8,893 nt of DNA from positions 1 to 8,893 of the forward strand of contig CAYXWM010000078.1 in assembly GCA_964468805.1 (NCBI GenBank). Reading direction: 5' to 3'. The translations under genes and the position numbers were made by a program. Positions 6,436-8,893 of this stretch are shown here, piece after piece; position 1 is the first letter of the stretch, and each line of letters opens with the position of its first letter. Below the pieces are notes generated by a model. The model saw nothing but the letters and a program-made list of their open reading frames with translations. It did no database searches and had not been told where the DNA came from. The DNA is from CAYXWM01 sp964468805. GTDB taxonomy: Bacteria; Bacillota; Clostridia; Lachnospirales; WRBF01.

Positions 6436-6605
6436 TATTTTTCGAATTTTGACCTAAGTTATCATAATTGACTGAAAATTATATGAAGAATATGTAAAAA
6501 AATTAACGAAATAAGTTGTAATTAAGTTAATTTTTCAGACTTCCTCAGCATAAAAATCACCTTCGTGGGGATTTAGCATCATATGCCTTTATAACAATAA
6601 ATTTC
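6436..6605. other. AT-rich intergenic stretch between divergent promoters
   Basis: No convincing gene. It holds a weaker plus-strand promoter-like pair, TTGACT (6468-6473) and TATGTA (6491-6496) with a 17-nt spacer. It also holds a small hairpin around 6555-6577 (AAATC/GATTT with an inner CTTCG-containing loop). No operator with clear dyad symmetry was found. Confidence 0.4.
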
Positions 6606-6634
6606 TTGCATTCGAAAAAAAAATAATATACAAT
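6606..6634 (+). promoter_or_regulatory. Promoter of the aminotransferase gene
   Basis: TTGCAT (6606-6611), a 17-nt A-rich spacer and TACAAT (6629-6634). The start would fall near 6641, giving a short leader of about 24 nt that contains the ribosome-binding site. Confidence 0.75.
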
Positions 6635-6664
6635 ACAAATAAATTCTATCAAAGGGTGAGAAAT

Positions 6665-7861
6665 ATGCAACTTTCCAAGAAAGCTTTAATGGCTAAACCG
6701 TCTTCAACTCTTGCTATTACAGCCAAGGCAAGAGAAATGGCAGCTGCCGGAATTGATATAGTGGGGTTCGGTGCGGGCGAACCGGATTTTGATACTCCCG
6801 ATTTTGTTAAAAAAGCTGCCATCGATGCTATCAACAGCGGTTTCACCAAATACACCCCCAGCTCCGGTACGGTGGAGTTACGTAAAGCTATCTGCGATAA
6901 GCTGGAAAGAGACAACGGTTTAAAATATTCACCGAATCAAATAGTAGTAAGCAACGGAGCAAAGCACTCCCTTTCCAATATTTTTCAGGCTATTTTAAAT
7001 GAAGGAGACGAAGTTATCATTCTCGCTCCTTTCTGGTTAAGTTATCCGGAAATGGTCAATGTTTATGGAGGAGTAAGCGTAATAGTTCATTGTGCCTCCG
7101 AAAACAATTTCGTGGTAACTAAAGAACAACTGGAAAATGCCTTAACTTCCAAAACTAAAGCCATCATTATCAACAGCCCTTCCAATCCTTCCGGTGCTAT
7201 TTATAAAAAGGAAGAATTGCAAGTTGTTGCTGACTTTGCTGTTAAAAATGACCTGTTTGTAATCTCCGACGAAATTTATGAAAACTTAACATACGACAAC
7301 CAAACTCATGTAAGTATCGCTTCGTTAAATGATGAAATTTTCAAACGTACCATCGTGGTTAACGGATTCTCCAAATCCTATTCCATGACCGGCTGGAGAA
7401 TAGGTTATACTGCAAGCAGTCAAGAAATCGCGGACGTTATGGGTAATGTTCAAAGCCACTGTGCTTCCAATCCCAACAGTATCGCTCAAAAAGCGGCTAC
7501 TGCGGCATATACCGAACAAAACTCCTTTGTTAAAGATATGTGCAAAGAATTTGAAAAACGCCGTGACTTTATCTACGAAAAAGCTTGCAACATTCCTTTG
7601 ATTTCCGCAACCAAACCGGGCGGTGCTTTCTATCTGTTTATAGACATAAGCAATCTTTGCGGAAAAACTATAGACGGTGTTTTAATAAACGACGCTACTG
7701 ACATTACAAGCATTTTGTTATCAAAATACAACATAGCCGTTGTTCCCGGCAACGATTTCGGCTATCCCAAACATATCCGCTTATCATACGCCATTTCTAT
7801 GGAGAACATAAAAAAAGGTATGGAAAGTCTTGAAAGATTTGTACTGGAAAACTATAAATAA
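6665..7861 (+). CDS. Class I PLP-dependent aminotransferase (aspartate/aromatic aminotransferase family)
   Basis: 398 residues, full length for fold-type I subgroup I aminotransferases. It swaps an amino group between an amino acid and a 2-oxoacid in the cytosol. Visible residues: GFGAGEPDFDTP (34-45), substrate/PLP loop NGAKHSLSN (97-105), Trp124 stacking on PLP, NPSG (174-177) with the cofactor Asn, SDEIYE (201-206) with Asp202 and Tyr205, Schiff-base Lys236 in GFSKSYSMTGWRIGY, and the carboxylate-binding Arg372 in HIRLSYA. ATG 6665 is taken as start because AAAGGGTGAG precedes it at proper spacing; a GTG nine bases upstream would fall inside that site. It resembles bacterial aspartate aminotransferases of the Bacillus/Thermus type, some of which also accept aromatic substrates. 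It is divergent from the iorAB operon and outside T-box control, so a role in making tryptophan from indolepyruvate is only suggested. Confidence 0.93.
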   Translation: MQLSKKALMAKPSSTLAITAKAREMAAAGIDIVGFGAGEPDFDTPDFVKKAAIDAINSGFTKYTPSSGTVELRKAICDKLERDNGLKYSPNQIVVSNGAKHSLSNIFQAILNEGDEVIILAPFWLSYPEMVNVYGGVSVIVHCASENNFVVTKEQLENALTSKTKAIIINSPSNPSGAIYKKEELQVVADFAVKNDLFVISDEIYENLTYDNQTHVSIASLNDEIFKRTIVVNGFSKSYSMTGWRIGYTASSQEIADVMGNVQSHCASNPNSIAQKAATAAYTEQNSFVKDMCKEFEKRRDFIYEKACNIPLISATKPGGAFYLFIDISNLCGKTIDGVLINDATDITSILLSKYNIAVVPGNDFGYPKHIRLSYAISMENIKKGMESLERFVLENYK

Positions 7862-7908
7862 AAGCTTACAATAACCCCATTTAAATTGCTTAACGATTTA
7901 AAAGCGAT

Positions 7909-7946
7909 TTGAGGAAAACTTTTTCTCCGGAAAAGGTTTTCCTCAA
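7909..7946. other. Long near-perfect hairpin without a U-tract
   Basis: TTGAGGAAAACTTTTT (7909-7924) pairs with 7931-7946 over 16 positions, with one U-G. A C-G pair (7925/7930) then closes a four-base loop. It stands 48 nt after the aminotransferase stop and 50 nt before the next ATG. No T-run follows on either strand, so it may be a weak terminator, an RNA-processing or stabilising element, or a repeat-family copy. Confidence 0.7.
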
Positions 7947-7995
7947 GGGTTTAAGCCTTTGTTATATCACAAACCCAACCGCTAAGGAGGTAAAA

Positions 7996-8397
7996 ATGAC
8001 TGAAATCAAAAACGAATCCGGAATCGGACAAATCCAAATAGCAGACGAAGTAATAGCTGTTATCGCAGGCACCGCAGCTTTGGAAATAGAAGGCGTCGCG
8101 GGAATGTCCGGCAATTTTACGGGGGATATCGTCGAGAGATTGGGACATAAGAATTTGTCCAAGGGTATTAAAATCGATGTAAACGCAGACAGTGTTGTTG
8201 TGGGGATAAGTATACTGGCGAAGTTCGGCTATAAGGTTCACGAGCTTTCCTTAAATGTTCAAAAGCGAGTAAAAACCGCCATAGAAACCATGACAGGTTT
8301 AAAAGTATCCGCAATTAACGTTCATATTACAGGTGTAATTCAAGAAAAAGAAAGAGCAAAAGAAGCCGGAGAATATAAGGAATTTGACGATGAATGA
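7996..8397 (+). CDS. Asp23/Gls24 family protein (DUF322, YloU-like)
   Basis: 133 residues, one Asp23/Gls24 domain. The typical features are the opening GQIQIADEVIAVIAGTAALE (residues 10-29), then IEGVAGMSG, a VVVGISILAKFGYKV strand, and the closing VSAINVHITGV near the C-terminus. Members are cytoplasmic or membrane-associated, linked to envelope stress in staphylococci; the molecular role is not firmly known. ATG 7996 is chosen because AAGGAGG lies 5-6 nt upstream. An in-frame extension to 7909 would add residues encoded by the hairpin region and is unlikely. The nusB start overlaps its stop by 8 nt. The placement before nusB and xseA matches the usual clostridial gene order. Confidence 0.92.
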   Translation: MTEIKNESGIGQIQIADEVIAVIAGTAALEIEGVAGMSGNFTGDIVERLGHKNLSKGIKIDVNADSVVVGISILAKFGYKVHELSLNVQKRVKTAIETMTGLKVSAINVHITGVIQEKERAKEAGEYKEFDDE

Positions 8398-8854
8398 AAA
8401 GAAGACCATGAGCCGCAGAACGGCAAGAAAGCACATTTTTTGGATAGTCTATCAATCTGCATTTCACAAGGATTTTGAAGTGGAATTTGCCATGGAACAG
8501 ATAGAAGAAGCCATGTCCCAACGAGAAAGAGACTTTATACTCAACGAAACCACCGGCACTCTGGAAAATCTTGAGCAAATAGACGATATAATCGGAAGAT
8601 ACTCCACAGATTGGACTGTGGACCGTCTGGGTAAGGTAGACCTGGCTGTTTTGCGTATAGCATTGTTCGAGATGCTTTTCAATAAACAGGAACCAATTCC
8701 TGTAAGCGTTTCCATAAACGAAGCTGTGGAACTTGCTAAAACTTACGGGGACGACAATTCGCCCACTTTTATAAACGGCTTACTTGCAAAGGTAGTGAGG
8801 GAACACAATGGACCGCAGGATTTACACGGTAACCCAAATCAATCTGTACGTTAA
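8390..8854 (+). CDS. nusB: Transcription antitermination factor NusB
   Basis: 154 residues, within the normal NusB size range. NusB binds boxA RNA with NusE (S10) and helps antitermination in rRNA operons. It shows the N-terminal SRRTARKHIFWIVYQ helix, then DRLGKVDLAVLRIALFEML, IPVSVSINEAVELAKTYGDD and SPTFINGLLAKVV, which are the conserved NusB blocks in order. Start ATG 8390 has AAGGA 8 nt upstream and overlaps the preceding stop. Its 3' end overlaps the next gene by 47 nt, and the last 15 or so residues (after VVREHNG) lie beyond the conserved domain. Confidence 0.95.
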   Translation: MNEKKTMSRRTARKHIFWIVYQSAFHKDFEVEFAMEQIEEAMSQRERDFILNETTGTLENLEQIDDIIGRYSTDWTVDRLGKVDLAVLRIALFEMLFNKQEPIPVSVSINEAVELAKTYGDDNSPTFINGLLAKVVREHNGPQDLHGNPNQSVR

Positions 8855-8893
8855 ATCCATACTTGAAGACGACGTAATTTTAAACGGTTTATA
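8808..8893 (+). CDS. xseA: Exodeoxyribonuclease VII large subunit, N-terminus only (runs off the window)
   Basis: The first 28 codons translate as MDRRIYTVTQINLYVKSILE followed by DDVILNGL. This fits the XseA N-terminal OB-fold start (YTVxQLNxYIKxxLExD). GAGGG lies 7 nt before the ATG. It begins inside the 3' end of nusB in a different frame, as is common for this tightly packed cluster. XseA with XseB degrades single-stranded DNA into short oligonucleotides. Confidence 0.88.
   Translation, partial: MDRRIYTVTQINLYVKSILEDDVILNGL

Noticed and set aside
7909..7995. N-terminal extension of the Asp23-family protein
   Set aside because: It would run through the long hairpin, lacks a ribosome site, and the strong AAGGAGG before ATG 7996 fits the family's normal length.
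8808..8854. Sequencing frameshift at the nusB/xseA junction
   Set aside because: NusB conserved blocks are complete before the overlap, and xseA has its own ribosome site and a normal N-terminus; a 47-nt overlap is tolerable.
1..8893. CRISPR array, transposase or toxin-antitoxin system
   Set aside because: No regularly spaced repeats, no transposase motifs with terminal repeats, and no paired small ORFs of such type were seen.

Overview
The window looks like chromosome of a low-GC, anaerobic Bacillota (Clostridia-like). This rests on a T-box leader, strong AGGAGG-type ribosome binding sites, a tRNA without encoded CCA, oxygen-sensitive ferredoxin-dependent 2-oxoacid oxidoreductase genes, and the asp23-nusB-xseA order common in clostridia. 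Genus cannot be read from the sequence.

Layout. (1) 1-1320: the 3' part of a tRNA-Gly(GCC) gene with its terminator, then an AT-rich tyrosine-recombinase-like gene that has lost most catalytic residues, then a hairpin that can terminate transcription from both sides. (2) 1341-6435, minus strand: one tight operon in the order OFA-type MFS transporter, iorA, iorB, paaK-type aryl-CoA ligase. The genes are separated by 3 nt or overlap by 4-8 nt. It is led by a good sigma-A-like promoter and a complete T-box riboswitch. (3) 6606-7861, plus strand: a divergent class I aminotransferase with its own promoter. (4) 7996-8893, plus strand: asp23/gls24-family gene, nusB and the start of xseA, a housekeeping cluster.

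How the genes fit together. The T-box can be folded by eye. Its Stem I specifier reads UGG (Trp) and its antiterminator bulge reads UGGC, which fits a tRNA ending GCCA, as bacterial tRNA-Trp does. The operon should therefore be switched on by uncharged tRNA-Trp, that is by tryptophan starvation. Indolepyruvate oxidoreductase and aryl-CoA ligase are usually read as a tryptophan breakdown pathway, but starvation induction makes more sense for the reverse. In that reading the transporter takes up indoleacetate (or another arylacetate), the ligase makes the CoA thioester, IorAB reductively carboxylates it to indolepyruvate, and an aminotransferase (perhaps the divergent one) yields tryptophan. This T-box-controlled aryl-acid salvage hypothesis is the most interesting point of the window.

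Other oddities are an IorA that stops cleanly before the usual C-terminal ferredoxin domain, a small basic ORF and a hairpin between the T-box terminator and the transporter, and a long near-perfect hairpin without a U-tract upstream of asp23.
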